NCBI GenBank assembly: GCA_964022665.1
Contig: CAXIDF010000008.1
Coordinates: forward strand, 86,279-150,278
From: Haliea sp964022665
Lineage (GTDB): Bacteria; Pseudomonadota; Gammaproteobacteria; Pseudomonadales; Halieaceae
Direction of reading: 5' to 3'
DNA: 64,000 nt
A model generated the notes under the pieces. That model did no database searches. It had not been told where the DNA came from and worked only from the letters and a program-made list of their open reading frames with translations. Position 1 is the stretch's first letter. Each line of letters opens with the position of its first letter. Shown piece after piece: positions 36,235 to 45,575 of the stretch. The position numbers and the translations under genes were made by a program.

Positions 36235-36937
36235 TGCCACGTTAGCCGCGGGCCCGGCCCAGGCCACAGCGTCCGCAGAACCTGAGCTGCAGCCCTACCT
36301 GGTCAAATACTCCACGTCGGCGCGGGGCATGACGGTCACGCTGGAGCGCGAGCTGAAAGCCGAGGGTGAGGGCCGCTACACGCTGACCAACGGCGGCACG
36401 CTTCTGGTCGTGGGCTTCCACGAAGTGGCGGTGTTCAACGTTGAAGGCACAGAGATTCACCCCAAATCCTACATTTACCAGGGCACAGGCCTAATCAACC
36501 GCCGTCGCGAGGTGCATTTCACGCCGGGCGCCGATACCGTGCGCAGCTTCTACAAGGATGAATGGTACGAATTGCCCTACACCGAGGGCACGCTGGACCG
36601 CATGAGCCAGCAGGAACAGCTGCGCCTGCAATTGATGGCGAAGGAGAACCCGAAGGAAAACCTGCAGGTCCGCATTGCCGACGGCAAGCGCATTCGCGAC
36701 TACGAGCTGGTGTATGTGGGCGAAGAGATTCTGGATACCCCGCTGGGCCCGGTGAACACGCTGCACTTCGAGCGGCTACATGAAGAACCGGACCGCGAGT
36801 CTGACATGTGGCTGGCCCCGGGGTGGGATTACCTGATGGTCAAAACCATCCACGTGGAAGACGACAAGCCGGTGGAGGTGTTGCTCGCCGAAGGCAGCAT
36901 GGGCGGCACACCGCTACAGGCCACCGCCACCCCCTGA
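36152..36937 (+). CDS. DUF3108 domain protein, exported
   Basis: 261-aa periplasmic protein of unknown function. Signal peptide with hydrophobic core LLMALLLGAALSATLAAGPA and cleavage near AQATA. The mature domain has LVKYSTSARGMTVTLERELKAEGEG and YIYQGTGLINRRREVHF, typical of DUF3108, and a C-terminal LHFERLHEEPDRESDMWLAPG. The start at 36152 has an excellent AAGGAG 9 nt upstream, although it lies 83 bp inside purN; later ATGs at 36173 and 36206 lack a site. Frames extending to 35930 read purN sequence. Confidence 0.88.
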   Translation: MARRFPRMGFTTGRPSLLMALLLGAALSATLAAGPAQATASAEPELQPYLVKYSTSARGMTVTLERELKAEGEGRYTLTNGGTLLVVGFHEVAVFNVEGTEIHPKSYIYQGTGLINRRREVHFTPGADTVRSFYKDEWYELPYTEGTLDRMSQQEQLRLQLMAKENPKENLQVRIADGKRIRDYELVYVGEEILDTPLGPVNTLHFERLHEEPDRESDMWLAPGWDYLMVKTIHVEDDKPVEVLLAEGSMGGTPLQATATP

Positions 36938-36945
36938 ACCGCGTA

Positions 36946-37512
36946 TCAGGCGCGCGGTAACGTGACGCCGCGCTGGCCCTGGTACTTGCCTCCGCGATCG
37001 CGGTAGCTGGTTTCACACACCTCATCCGACTCGAAGAACAGCATTTGCGCGACGCCTTCATTCGCGTATATCTTCGCCGGCAGGGTAGTCGTGTTGGAGA
37101 ATTCCAGCGTCACGTGCCCCTCCCATTCCGGCTCCAGAGGCGTCACGTTGACGATGATGCCACAGCGGGCATAGGTCGACTTGCCCAGGCAAATGGTCAG
37201 CACGTTGCGCGGTATGCGGAAATACTCCACCGTCACCGCCAGCGCGAAAGAATTCGGCGGAATCACGCACACATCGCCACGCACGTCGACAAAGCTGTTT
37301 TCATCGAAGGCTTTCGGGTCCACGGTCGCGGAGTTGATGTTGGTGAACACCTTGAAATGATCCGAGCAGCGCACATCGTAACCGTAGCTCGATGTGCCGT
37401 AGGAAATAAGCCGGCGATCGCCGTCGCTGCGCACCTGACCCGGCTCGAAGGGTTCGATCATGCCCTGCTGCTCCGCCATACGGCGTATCCATTTATCTGC
37501 CTTGATGCTCAC
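36946..37512 (-). CDS. dcd: dCTP deaminase
   Basis: Converts dCTP to dUTP for thymidylate synthesis. 188-aa trimeric enzyme; motifs RLISYGTSSYGYDVR, SFALAVTVEYFRIPRN, GKSTYARCGIIVNVTPLEPEWEGHVTLE (including the catalytic Glu) and the C-terminal RDRGGKYQGQRGVTLPR are all present. GTG start with GGAG 11 nt upstream. It follows apbC on the same strand with an 18-bp gap, the arrangement seen in Pseudomonas. Confidence 0.97.
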   Translation of the reverse strand: MSIKADKWIRRMAEQQGMIEPFEPGQVRSDGDRRLISYGTSSYGYDVRCSDHFKVFTNINSATVDPKAFDENSFVDVRGDVCVIPPNSFALAVTVEYFRIPRNVLTICLGKSTYARCGIIVNVTPLEPEWEGHVTLEFSNTTTLPAKIYANEGVAQMLFFESDEVCETSYRDRGGKYQGQRGVTLPRA

Positions 37513-37529
37513 GCTGCAATACGCTCCGT

Positions 37530-38345
37530 TCAGTCGTCGCTGATTCGTATGGTGGGAACCCCGGCATTGCCGCCCGAGGCCGCGCCCGTCAGGGTCGCGT
37601 CAATGGCCCGGGCAGCTGCAAGATACAACTGTGCTTCCGGAGATTCCGGCGCCGCGACAACCGTCGGGGTACCGCTATCAGTCTGCTCGCGGATGGACAG
37701 GGCCAAGGGCAGGCTGGCCAGCAGCGGCACACCGTAATCCGCCGAGACCCGCTCACCACCAGCGCTGCCGAAAATATGTTCGGCATGCCCACATTGGCTG
37801 CACACGTGCACAGCCATGTTCTCAAGGATGCCGAGAATGGGAACATCCACCTTGCGAAACATCTCGATACCCTTGCGCGCATCGAGCAGGGCAATATCCT
37901 GGGGCGTAGTGACGATCACCGCGCCGGCGACCGTGGCTTTTTGCGACAGGGTAAGCTGTATATCACCGGTACCGGGCGGCATGTCGATCACCAGATAGTC
38001 CAGCTCGCCCCAGAGGGTCTGCTCCAACATCTGTACCAGCGCGCCACCCGCCATGGGACCGCGCCATACCATGGGTGTGCGCTCACTGGCGAGAAATGCC
38101 ATGGACATGGTCTTCAGCCCGTGTGCCATCACCGGCAACAGCCATTTGCCATCTTTCTGTTCCGGCTTGGTACCCTCGGCAATGCCCAGCATGCGCTGCT
38201 GGCTGGGCCCGTAGATGTCGGCATCCAGCAACCCCACACGGCTCCCCAGCGCCCGCAGCGCCAGCGCGAGGTTCACCGCTGTGGTCGATTTGCCGACGCC
38301 ACCCTTGCCGGAGGCGACGGCGATGATGTGCTTGATTGTGTTCAT
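37530..38345 (-). CDS. apbC: Iron-sulfur carrier ApbC/Mrp (short form)
   Basis: P-loop ATPase carrying Fe-S clusters to apoproteins. Walker A SGKGGVGKST at residue ~10, switch DADIYGPSQ, DMPPGTGD, and the CxxC cluster motif VHVCSQCGH. 271 aa: the N-terminal MIP18/DUF59 domain of E. coli ApbC (about 95 residues) is missing, as in other short Mrp proteins. Start at 38345 (MNTIKHIIAVASGK). The frame to 38444 runs over the metG promoter region and is rejected. Confidence 0.93.
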   Translation of the reverse strand: MNTIKHIIAVASGKGGVGKSTTAVNLALALRALGSRVGLLDADIYGPSQQRMLGIAEGTKPEQKDGKWLLPVMAHGLKTMSMAFLASERTPMVWRGPMAGGALVQMLEQTLWGELDYLVIDMPPGTGDIQLTLSQKATVAGAVIVTTPQDIALLDARKGIEMFRKVDVPILGILENMAVHVCSQCGHAEHIFGSAGGERVSADYGVPLLASLPLALSIREQTDSGTPTVVAAPESPEAQLYLAAARAIDATLTGAASGGNAGVPTIRISDD

Positions 38346-38431
38346 GACTGCCGGATCCGTGGAATACCAGTGCCGGGCCTGAGCGAGACCCGCGAGGGAC
38401 GCCAGTATAGGGAGTTGGGCGGGCCCCGACA

Positions 38432-38460
38432 ATGACTGGCGCAAGCAAACCCGCTATAGT
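38432..38460 (+). promoter_or_regulatory. Candidate sigma-70 promoter of metG
   Basis: ATGACT (38432-38437), 17-bp spacer, TATAGT (38455-38460), then a C-rich discriminator. Leader of about 34 nt to the metG ATG. Confidence 0.55.
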
Positions 38461-38500
38461 ACGCCCCCCGTTTTTTGAACTGCATGGAATAGTGAAGCAG

Positions 38501-40171
38501 ATGCCAGACAGCCGCGCGCGCAAGATCCTGGTGACCAGCGCCCTACCCTACGCCAACGGCCCACTGCATTTGGGCCACATGCTGGAGATGGTGCAAACCG
38601 ATATCTGGGTGCGCTTCCAGAAGTCGCGTGGCCACGATTGCCTCTACGTGTGCGCCGATGATGCACACGGTACGGCCATCATGCTCACTGCGGAAAAACT
38701 GGGCATCACCCCCGAGGAGCAGATCGCCCGTATCAAGGCAGAGCACGAGCAGGATGCGGCGGGGTTCTGTATCGGCTTCGACAACTACTACAGCACCCAC
38801 TCGGCGGAGAACCGCCACTGGAGCGAGGAGATCTACGGCCGCCTCAAGGCCAATGGCCACATCACGCGCCGCGACATCGTGCAGGCGTTTGACCCGGAGA
38901 AGGAACTGTTCCTCGCCGACCGCTTTATCAAGGGAACCTGCCCGCGCTGTAAAACCCCCGGGCAGTACGGTGACAACTGCGAAGCCTGCGGCGCTACGTA
39001 CACCCCCGCGGACCTCATTGACCCGATATCAGCCATTTCCGGGGCGCGCCCGATCGACAAGGAATCAACGCACTTTTTCTTTGCGCTGCCAGCACTCGCG
39101 GACATGCTGGGCGACTGGATCGACTCGGGCACACTGCAGCCACAAATTGCCAACAAGCTGCGCGAGTGGACTGCCGCGGGGTTGCAGGAGTGGGACATCA
39201 GCCGCGATGCGCCCTATTTCGGCTTTGAAATTCCGGGGGAACCCGGTAAATACTTTTATGTGTGGCTGGATGCGCCCATCGGCTATATCGCCAGTTTTCA
39301 GAACTACTGCGAGCGCACGGGCTGCGACTTCGGCCGCTACTGGCATGCCGATGCCGACGCCGAACTGTTCCACTTCATCGGCAAGGACATCATCAACTTC
39401 CACGGTCTGTTCTGGCCGGCAATGCTGCACTCGGCGGGCCTGCGCACGCCAACGGCTATCTATGCCCACGGCTTCCTCACGGTCAATGGCACCAAGATGT
39501 CCAAGAGCCGCGGCACGTTCATCAATGCCGGCACCTACCTGCAGCACCTGGATGCGGAATACCTGCGCTATTACTTCGCCGCCAAACTCGGTGCCGCGGT
39601 GGATGATATCGACCTCAACCTAACGGACTTCGTACAACGGGTTAATGCCGATGTCATCGGCAAGGTGGTCAACATCGCCAGCCGCTGCGCCGGCTTCCTG
39701 CGCAAGGGCTTCGACAACACCACCACAGCGCATTGCGCCGAACCCGAATTGCTGCAGGCCTTCCTGGATCAGGGTGAAGCCATCGCCGAGGCCTACGAGC
39801 AGCGCGAATACAGCAAAGCCATCCGCGCCATCGTTGCCCTGGCGGACCGCGCGAACCAATATATTGATGAGCGCAAACCCTGGGTACTGGCCAAGGAGGC
39901 GGGCCGCGAGGCGGATGTTCACGCCGTGTGCAGCATGGGGATCAATCTGTTTCGCGTACTCATGACCTACCTGAAGCCGGTGCTGCCCGCAATGGCAGAA
40001 AAATCCGAACGGTTCCTCAATTGCTCGCTGGACTGGACCGCACTCACCGGGGGGCCGCTGCTCCAACACGGCCTGTCACCGTTCGAGCCCCTGCTGACCC
40101 GCGTTGATCCGGCTCAGGTGGAGGCAATGCTGGCTGCCAGCGCCGACGAGGCGAAAGCCAGCCAGGCTTGA
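38501..40171 (+). CDS. metG: Methionyl-tRNA synthetase
   Basis: Charges initiator and elongator tRNA-Met. Class I signature PYANGPLHLGHM, zinc knuckle with CPRC and CEAC pairs, WDISRDAPYFG, and the KMSKSRGTF loop around residue 335. 556 aa: it ends after the anticodon-binding helical domain and lacks the C-terminal tRNA-binding/dimerisation domain that makes E. coli MetG 677 aa, so it should be monomeric. Start at 38501; the frame from 38432 would begin upstream of the predicted transcript start. Confidence 0.97.
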   Translation: MPDSRARKILVTSALPYANGPLHLGHMLEMVQTDIWVRFQKSRGHDCLYVCADDAHGTAIMLTAEKLGITPEEQIARIKAEHEQDAAGFCIGFDNYYSTHSAENRHWSEEIYGRLKANGHITRRDIVQAFDPEKELFLADRFIKGTCPRCKTPGQYGDNCEACGATYTPADLIDPISAISGARPIDKESTHFFFALPALADMLGDWIDSGTLQPQIANKLREWTAAGLQEWDISRDAPYFGFEIPGEPGKYFYVWLDAPIGYIASFQNYCERTGCDFGRYWHADADAELFHFIGKDIINFHGLFWPAMLHSAGLRTPTAIYAHGFLTVNGTKMSKSRGTFINAGTYLQHLDAEYLRYYFAAKLGAAVDDIDLNLTDFVQRVNADVIGKVVNIASRCAGFLRKGFDNTTTAHCAEPELLQAFLDQGEAIAEAYEQREYSKAIRAIVALADRANQYIDERKPWVLAKEAGREADVHAVCSMGINLFRVLMTYLKPVLPAMAEKSERFLNCSLDWTALTGGPLLQHGLSPFEPLLTRVDPAQVEAMLAASADEAKASQA

Positions 40172-40190
40172 ACCAACACGGGTTTAAACC

Positions 40191-40213
40191 CCGGTGGCGA
40201 TTGTTTCCACCGG
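40191..40213. terminator. Hairpin between metG and rsxA
   Basis: CCGGTGG/CCACCGG, 7-bp perfect stem with a 9-nt loop, 20 bp after the metG stop. No T run follows, so it may be an attenuating or processing structure rather than a strong terminator. Confidence 0.4.
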
Positions 40214-40262
40214 CATAACTACTTACCATTAGGCGAATTGGTAACCCCTTGATGACGTTATT

Positions 40263-40841
40263 GTGCTGGCCGACTATTCCATCCTTCTGATCGGAGCCAT
40301 TCTGGTCAACAACTTCGTGCTCGTGCAGTTCCTTGGACTGTGCCCGTTCATGGGCGTGTCCAACAAACTGGAAACCGCCATGGGCATGTCCATGGCCACC
40401 ACCTTCGTACTCACGCTCGCCTCGGCCTGCAGCCACCTGACCTACTACCTGCTGCTGGAGCCGCTGGGGCTCGAATACCTGCGCACAATTTCATTTATTC
40501 TGGTGATCGCCGTCGTGGTGCAATTTACCGAGATGGTGGTGCGCAAGAGCAGCCCGCTGCTGCACCGGGTGCTGGGTGTCTACCTGCCCCTTATCACCAC
40601 CAACTGTGCCGTACTGGGTGTCGCGCTGCTCAATATCAACAAAGACCACAGCTTCCTGCAGGCATTGTTTTACGGCTTTGGCGCCGCGCTGGGCTTCTCC
40701 TTGGTGCTGATTCTGTTCGCGGCCATGCGCGAGCGCCTGGCCGTTGCCGATGTGCCAGAGCCCTTTCGGGGCGCTGCTATCGGCATGGTCACGGCAGGCT
40801 TGATGTCGCTGGCCTTCATGGGCTTTGCGGGGCTGGTGTAG
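40263..40841 (+). CDS. rsxA: Electron transport complex subunit RsxA/RnfA
   Basis: Integral membrane subunit (six helices) of the Rsx/Rnf ion-motive ferredoxin:NAD complex, which in E. coli keeps SoxR reduced. Family motifs NNFVLVQFLGLCPFMGVS and LPLITTNCAVLG occur, each with a Cys proposed to hold a shared cluster. 192 aa; GTG start. First gene of rsxABCDGE, with a short palindrome TTACCA-N10-TGGTAA at 40223-40244 just upstream. Confidence 0.96.
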   Translation: MLADYSILLIGAILVNNFVLVQFLGLCPFMGVSNKLETAMGMSMATTFVLTLASACSHLTYYLLLEPLGLEYLRTISFILVIAVVVQFTEMVVRKSSPLLHRVLGVYLPLITTNCAVLGVALLNINKDHSFLQALFYGFGAALGFSLVLILFAAMRERLAVADVPEPFRGAAIGMVTAGLMSLAFMGFAGLV

Positions 40842-40845
40842 CGTT

Positions 40846-41460
40846 ATGCCGAGCTGGATTGCAGACTATCCATTGCTTGCCGCGCTGCTGGCGCTGGTCG
40901 GGCTGGGCGCACCGTTCGGTGCGCTGCTGGGCTTCGCTGCCGTGCGCTTTCGTACGGAAGGCAACCCGATTGCCGATGAAATCAACGCCATTCTGCCACA
41001 AACCCAGTGCGGACAGTGCGGCTTTCCCGGCTGCCGACCCTATGCCGAGGCCATTGCCGGCGGCGAAGCCATCAACAAGTGTCCACCCGGCGGCGAGTCC
41101 ACCATCCAGGCCCTGGCGGACCTGCTGGACGTGGAAGCACCGCCGCTGGACGAGGAACACGGCGAAGAAAAGGTCAAGGCGGTGGCCTACATCCGCGAGG
41201 ATGAGTGTATCGGCTGCACGAAGTGCATACAGGCCTGCCCCGTCGATGCCATTCTGGGCGCGGCGAAGCAGATGCACACCGTGATCGCCAGCGAGTGCAC
41301 GGGTTGCGACCTCTGCGTGGAGCCCTGCCCTGTGGACTGCATCGACATGATCCCGCAGCCTGAAAGCCTGCAAACCTGGCACTGGCAAATGCCCGCCCAG
41401 CGCAGCAGCAACCTGGAAATTATAGCCACCGATGCCACACCGGCCGAGCGTGCCGCATGA
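40846..41460 (+). CDS. rsxB: Electron transport complex subunit RsxB/RnfB
   Basis: Ferredoxin-like subunit with one N-terminal membrane anchor (residues ~8-28), a 4Fe-4S site of the CGQCGFPGC type (residues ~50-75) and two 4Fe-4S motifs, CIGCTKCIQACP and CTGCDLCVEPCP. 204 aa, slightly longer than E. coli RsxB at the C-terminus. The ATG at 40846 is 4 bp after rsxA. Confidence 0.97.
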   Translation: MPSWIADYPLLAALLALVGLGAPFGALLGFAAVRFRTEGNPIADEINAILPQTQCGQCGFPGCRPYAEAIAGGEAINKCPPGGESTIQALADLLDVEAPPLDEEHGEEKVKAVAYIREDECIGCTKCIQACPVDAILGAAKQMHTVIASECTGCDLCVEPCPVDCIDMIPQPESLQTWHWQMPAQRSSNLEIIATDATPAERAA

Positions 41461-43181
41461 GGCGGGTGCATGATTTCCACGGCGGCATTCACCCCGCCGA
41501 GAACAAGCATCAGTCACTGCAGCAGCGCATTCGCCGTGCGGGTATACCGCCACAATTGATTCTGCCTCTGTCGCAGCACATTGGCGCGCCAGCGCGGCCA
41601 GTGGTTGCGGTTGGCGAGCGGGTACTGAAAGGGCAGTTGATTGCCGAGCCTGGCGGGCATGTCAGCGTGCCGCTACACGCACCGACTTCGGGCATGGTCA
41701 GTGCCATTGAAGACCGGCCCATACCCCATCCCTCCGGCTTCCCTGCTCCCTGTATCGTCATCGACTGCGATCAGGAAGACCGCTGGGCGCCGCTGCAGGG
41801 TGTGGCCAATTACCGCGATTGCGAAGCCACCGAGCTGCTGGAGCTGATCCGCGCTGCGGGCATCGCGGGTATGGGTGGGGCTGGTTTCCCCACTGCCGTG
41901 AAGCTCGCCGGCAAGCCCGGGCGAGCCGTCAAGACCCTGATCATCAACGGCACGGAATGTGAACCCTACATTACGGCCGACGACAGCCTCATGCGCGAGC
42001 GGGCCACCGATATCGTCGAGGGCATTGCCATCCTCCAGCATATCCTGCAGCCGCAAGAAGTCCTGCTGGGGCTGGAAGACAATAAACCCGAAGCCATTGC
42101 TGCCCTGCGCGCGGCCACCGCTGGGAATGCCATTGAGGTGGTGACGTTCCCGACCAAATACCCGTCGGGCGGAGAAAAGCAGCTCATCGAGATTCTCACC
42201 GGGCAGCAGGTGCCCAGCGGCGGTTTGCCGGGAGATATCGGCATTGTCTGCCAGAACGTGGGCACCGCCGTGGCCGTGCGCGATGCCATCTGCCATGGAC
42301 GACCGTTGCTTTCGCGCATCACCACGGTGACCGGCGATGCGGTGGAGGCCCCGCAGAACTTTGAGGTGCTGTTGGGCACGCCCATGCAGTACCTGCTGGA
42401 GCTTGCCGGCCTGCACCCGGAGCGCTGCGAGCGCCTGGTAATGGGAGGGCCGATGATGGGTTTCACGGTCACCACCGCGCAGGCACCTATCGTCAAGACC
42501 ACCAACTGCATTCTGGCACCCACCGCCGCCGAGCTACCGCCGCCACCGCCCGCGCAGCCCTGCATCCGCTGCGGCCTCTGCGCCGAGGCCTGCCCGGCAA
42601 GCCTGCTGCCCCAGCAACTGTTCTGGTTTGCCCAGGGCAAGGAGTTCGAAAAGCTGGAGCAACACAAGCTGTTCGACTGCATTGAGTGCGGGGCCTGCTC
42701 CTGGGTCTGCCCCAGCCACATCCCACTGGTGCAGTATTACCGCGCCTCAAAGGCCGACATTCTGGATCAGCGCCGCGAGCACGCCAAATCGGAGCAAGCG
42801 CGACAGCGGTTCGAGGCACGCCAGACCAGGCTGGCGCAGGAAGAAGAAGAACGCGAAGCCAAACGGGCTGCGCGCAAAGCGGCCGCGGAGAAGCGCGCCG
42901 AACTGGCCGCGCAGGGTGGCGCGCAAGACCCGATCCAGGCCGCCATCGAGCGCGCCAAGGCCAAGAAGGCCGCACAGCAGGACGGCCAGCCAGCCGCAGC
43001 CAGCGTTTCTCCCGAGGCTGCGCTGCGTCAGAAACTGGCGAAAGCCGAACAACGCCTGGCGCAGAGCGTTGCGTCCGGCGAAGACGCCAAGATCGTCAGC
43101 GCCCTGGAGGCCTCGGTGGAGCGCCTGAAAGGCAAGCTGGCTGAGGCCGAATCAGCCGAAACGGAATCGGGAGCGACCTGA
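41457..43181 (+). CDS. rsxC: Electron transport complex subunit RsxC/RnfC
   Basis: Peripheral NADH/FMN-binding subunit. N-terminal FHGGIHP and beta-barrel, the glycine-rich GMGGAGFPTAVKL FMN/NADH region, NGTECEPYITADD, and two 4Fe-4S motifs CIRCGLCAEACP and CIECGACSWVCP. A charged Ala/Lys/Glu-rich coiled tail runs from about residue 430 to the end, shorter than in E. coli (574 versus 740 aa). Overlaps rsxB by 4 bp. Confidence 0.97.
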   Translation: MRRVHDFHGGIHPAENKHQSLQQRIRRAGIPPQLILPLSQHIGAPARPVVAVGERVLKGQLIAEPGGHVSVPLHAPTSGMVSAIEDRPIPHPSGFPAPCIVIDCDQEDRWAPLQGVANYRDCEATELLELIRAAGIAGMGGAGFPTAVKLAGKPGRAVKTLIINGTECEPYITADDSLMRERATDIVEGIAILQHILQPQEVLLGLEDNKPEAIAALRAATAGNAIEVVTFPTKYPSGGEKQLIEILTGQQVPSGGLPGDIGIVCQNVGTAVAVRDAICHGRPLLSRITTVTGDAVEAPQNFEVLLGTPMQYLLELAGLHPERCERLVMGGPMMGFTVTTAQAPIVKTTNCILAPTAAELPPPPPAQPCIRCGLCAEACPASLLPQQLFWFAQGKEFEKLEQHKLFDCIECGACSWVCPSHIPLVQYYRASKADILDQRREHAKSEQARQRFEARQTRLAQEEEEREAKRAARKAAAEKRAELAAQGGAQDPIQAAIERAKAKKAAQQDGQPAAASVSPEAALRQKLAKAEQRLAQSVASGEDAKIVSALEASVERLKGKLAEAESAETESGAT

Positions 43182-44209
43182 TGGCACTGATGCGCGTCAG
43201 TTCGCCGCATGCCCACGGCAGCTACAGCACAGGCATGGTGATGCGCCAGGTGCTGCTGGCCACCGTGCCTGGCGTCTTTATGCTTACCCTGTTCTTTGGT
43301 TTCGGCACCCTGGTCAATGTAGCCTGGGCGTGCCTGGTCGGCATCGCCTTTGAATCCCTGGCGCTTTTCCTGCGCGGGCGCTCCCTGACCTTTTACCTCA
43401 AAGACTGCAGCGCTCTGGTGACCTGCGTATTGCTGGGCATCGCTCTGCCACCCTATGCCCCCTGGTGGCTGATCGCCGTGGGGGTGGCGGCGGCCATTCT
43501 GATGGCCAAGCAACTCTACGGCGGGCTGGGCTATAACCCTTTCAACCCCGCCATGGTGGGCTACGTCGTGCTGCTGATTTCGTTTCCTGTGCAGATGACG
43601 GCGTGGGCGCCACCGCGTGGCCTCGCGGACGTACCCAATCTCTGGGAGGCCCTGCAAGCCTGCTTCCTGCCCGCCCGGTTCGATGGCGTCACCATGGCGA
43701 CGCCGCTCGATATACTGCGCCAGAATCAGGGACTGCTCATGGAAGACCTGTGGGCACAGACACCACAGTTCGGGCGCTGGGCCGGCATTGGCTGGGAGTG
43801 GGTCAACCTCGCCTTTCTGGCCGGTGGACTGTGGCTGTTGTACCGGCGCATATTCACCTGGCATGCCCCGGTGGCCATGCTTGCAAGCCTCGCGCTGATG
43901 TCAGCGCTTTTCTACGCCGGTGGCAGCTCCAGCAGTGGCGGGTCACCACTGTTCCACCTGCTCAGCGGCGCCACCATGTTCGGCGCCTTCTTCATCATTA
44001 CCGACCCGGTCTCCTCCGCGGTCTCGGTGCGGGGCAGGCTGGTCTTCGGGGCGCTTATCGGCGTGCTGGTGTATCTGATTCGCGTCTGGGGCAATTACCC
44101 CGATGCGGTGGCATTTGCGGTACTCATCGCCAACTTTGCCGCACCCTTCATCGACCACTACACCCAGCCACGCGTCTATGGCCACGGCAAGTCTGGAGGC
44201 ACCAGCTGA
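43181..44209 (+). CDS. rsxD: Electron transport complex subunit RsxD/RnfD
   Basis: Multispanning membrane subunit carrying covalent FMN. N-terminal SSPHAHGSYSTGMVM, GGLGYNPFNPAMVGY and the SGATMFGAFFIITDP region with Thr in SGAT, the flavinylation site in the family. 342 aa. It overlaps rsxC and rsxG by one base each. Confidence 0.97.
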   Translation: MALMRVSSPHAHGSYSTGMVMRQVLLATVPGVFMLTLFFGFGTLVNVAWACLVGIAFESLALFLRGRSLTFYLKDCSALVTCVLLGIALPPYAPWWLIAVGVAAAILMAKQLYGGLGYNPFNPAMVGYVVLLISFPVQMTAWAPPRGLADVPNLWEALQACFLPARFDGVTMATPLDILRQNQGLLMEDLWAQTPQFGRWAGIGWEWVNLAFLAGGLWLLYRRIFTWHAPVAMLASLALMSALFYAGGSSSSGGSPLFHLLSGATMFGAFFIITDPVSSAVSVRGRLVFGALIGVLVYLIRVWGNYPDAVAFAVLIANFAAPFIDHYTQPRVYGHGKSGGTS

Positions 44210-44862
44210 TGCAGCTCCTGGGGCAATCGATTACCCGCAACAGCGCACTGCTGGCGCTCTTCGCCCTGTGCACGGCATTGCTGATTGGCGGCACCTGGCT
44301 CGCCACGCGAGACACCATTGCCCTGGAACAGCGCCACGCGGAAGAACAGGCGCTGCTTGAAATCGTGCCCCGCGAGCGCCACGACAACAGCATGCTGGAC
44401 GACACCCGCACCCTGCAGCCGGGGGGCAACGACCTTGGGCTGCGCGAAGCCCGCCCCTTGTACATTGCACGCCAGAACGGCGATGCTGTCGCCGTGATAG
44501 TACCGGTGGTGGCGCGAGACGGGTACAGCGGCGACATCGAGTTGATCGTCGGCGTCAATGCGGACGGCACCGTTGCCGGCGTACGCGCCGTAAAACACCG
44601 GGAAACGCCCGGCCTGGGCGATAAAGTCGACCTGCGCAAATCGCAGTGGATTCTCGACTTCAACGGCAAATCCCTGAGCAACCCGCCACCCGCCCAATGG
44701 GGCGTGCGCAAGGATGGCGGCGCGTTTGACCAATTCACCGGCGCCACAATCACCCCGCGTGCGGTCGTCGCGGCGGTGCAGAGGGCCCTGCAGTTCGTGC
44801 AGAGCGAACGTGCCAGCCTGTTTGGTAAGCCCGGCGCAGCGCAGAAGGAGCCCACCACATGA
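44209..44862 (+). CDS. rsxG: Electron transport complex subunit RsxG/RnfG
   Basis: Membrane-anchored subunit with covalent FMN facing the periplasm. N-terminal helix (residues ~12-32), a GYSGDIELIVGVN segment, the HRETPGLGDKVD motif and FDQFTGATITPRAVV, in which the Thr of TGAT is the FMN-linked residue. 217 aa. The start is in a TGATG junction with rsxD; the very long upstream frame reads rsxD. Confidence 0.96.
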   Translation: MQLLGQSITRNSALLALFALCTALLIGGTWLATRDTIALEQRHAEEQALLEIVPRERHDNSMLDDTRTLQPGGNDLGLREARPLYIARQNGDAVAVIVPVVARDGYSGDIELIVGVNADGTVAGVRAVKHRETPGLGDKVDLRKSQWILDFNGKSLSNPPPAQWGVRKDGGAFDQFTGATITPRAVVAAVQRALQFVQSERASLFGKPGAAQKEPTT

Positions 44863-45572
44863 GCACCCCCGCCTACAGCGAGCTGACGCTGAACGGTTTG
44901 TGGAAAAACAACCCGGCGATTGTGCAGCTGCTCGGACTCTGCCCCTTACTCGCGGTCACCGGCAATGTGGTCAATGCGCTCGGCCTGGCCGCCGCCACCA
45001 CACTGGTCCTGGCCTGCTCCAACACAGCGGTCTCCGTCATCCGCAACGTGGTTTCGGATGCCGTGCGCCTGCCGGTGTTCGTGATGATCATTGCCTCTGC
45101 GGTCACCTGCACCGAGTTACTGATGCAGGCCTTCGCCTTCGAGCTCTACCAGATTCTGGGGATTTTCCTGCCGCTGATCACCACCAACTGCGTCATTCTG
45201 GGCCGCGCCGACGCCTTTGCCAGCAAGCATGCGGTGGCGCCGGCGCTCTACGACGGCCTGATCATGGGGCTGGGCTTTGGCGTGGTGCTGGTGATGCTGG
45301 GCGCGGTGCGGGAGCTGCTGGGCACCGGGGCCCTGTTTGCCGATATGCAACTGCTGTTTGGCGCCTCGGCGGCGAGCTGGAAACTGGTGCTGATCGACGA
45401 CTACCAGCCTTTCCTGCTGGCCATTCTGCCCCCAGGTGCGTTTATTTTCACCGGGCTGATGATCGCCGGCAAAAACCTTATCGACAGTCACATAAAACGC
45501 CGCCAGGACGCGCTGAAAGCAAGGCCAGTCAAAGGCGCCAAGAGGGTGCGCGTTACCGGCACCATCAGCTGA
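44859..45572 (+). CDS. rsxE: Electron transport complex subunit RsxE/RnfE
   Basis: Membrane subunit homologous to RsxA. NNPAIVQLLGLCPLLAVTG and LPLITTNCVILGRADAFA carry the two Cys positions. 237 aa with about six helices. ATGA overlap with rsxG. The usual following gene nth is absent here; a convergent hypothetical gene ends 4 bp away. Confidence 0.96.
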   Translation: MSTPAYSELTLNGLWKNNPAIVQLLGLCPLLAVTGNVVNALGLAAATTLVLACSNTAVSVIRNVVSDAVRLPVFVMIIASAVTCTELLMQAFAFELYQILGIFLPLITTNCVILGRADAFASKHAVAPALYDGLIMGLGFGVVLVMLGAVRELLGTGALFADMQLLFGASAASWKLVLIDDYQPFLLAILPPGAFIFTGLMIAGKNLIDSHIKRRQDALKARPVKGAKRVRVTGTIS

Positions 45573-45575
45573 CGC

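Noticed and set aside
43603..44208. N-terminal extension of rsxG
   Set aside because: It runs through rsxD in another frame; the TGATG junction at 44209 gives the normal RsxG N-terminus.
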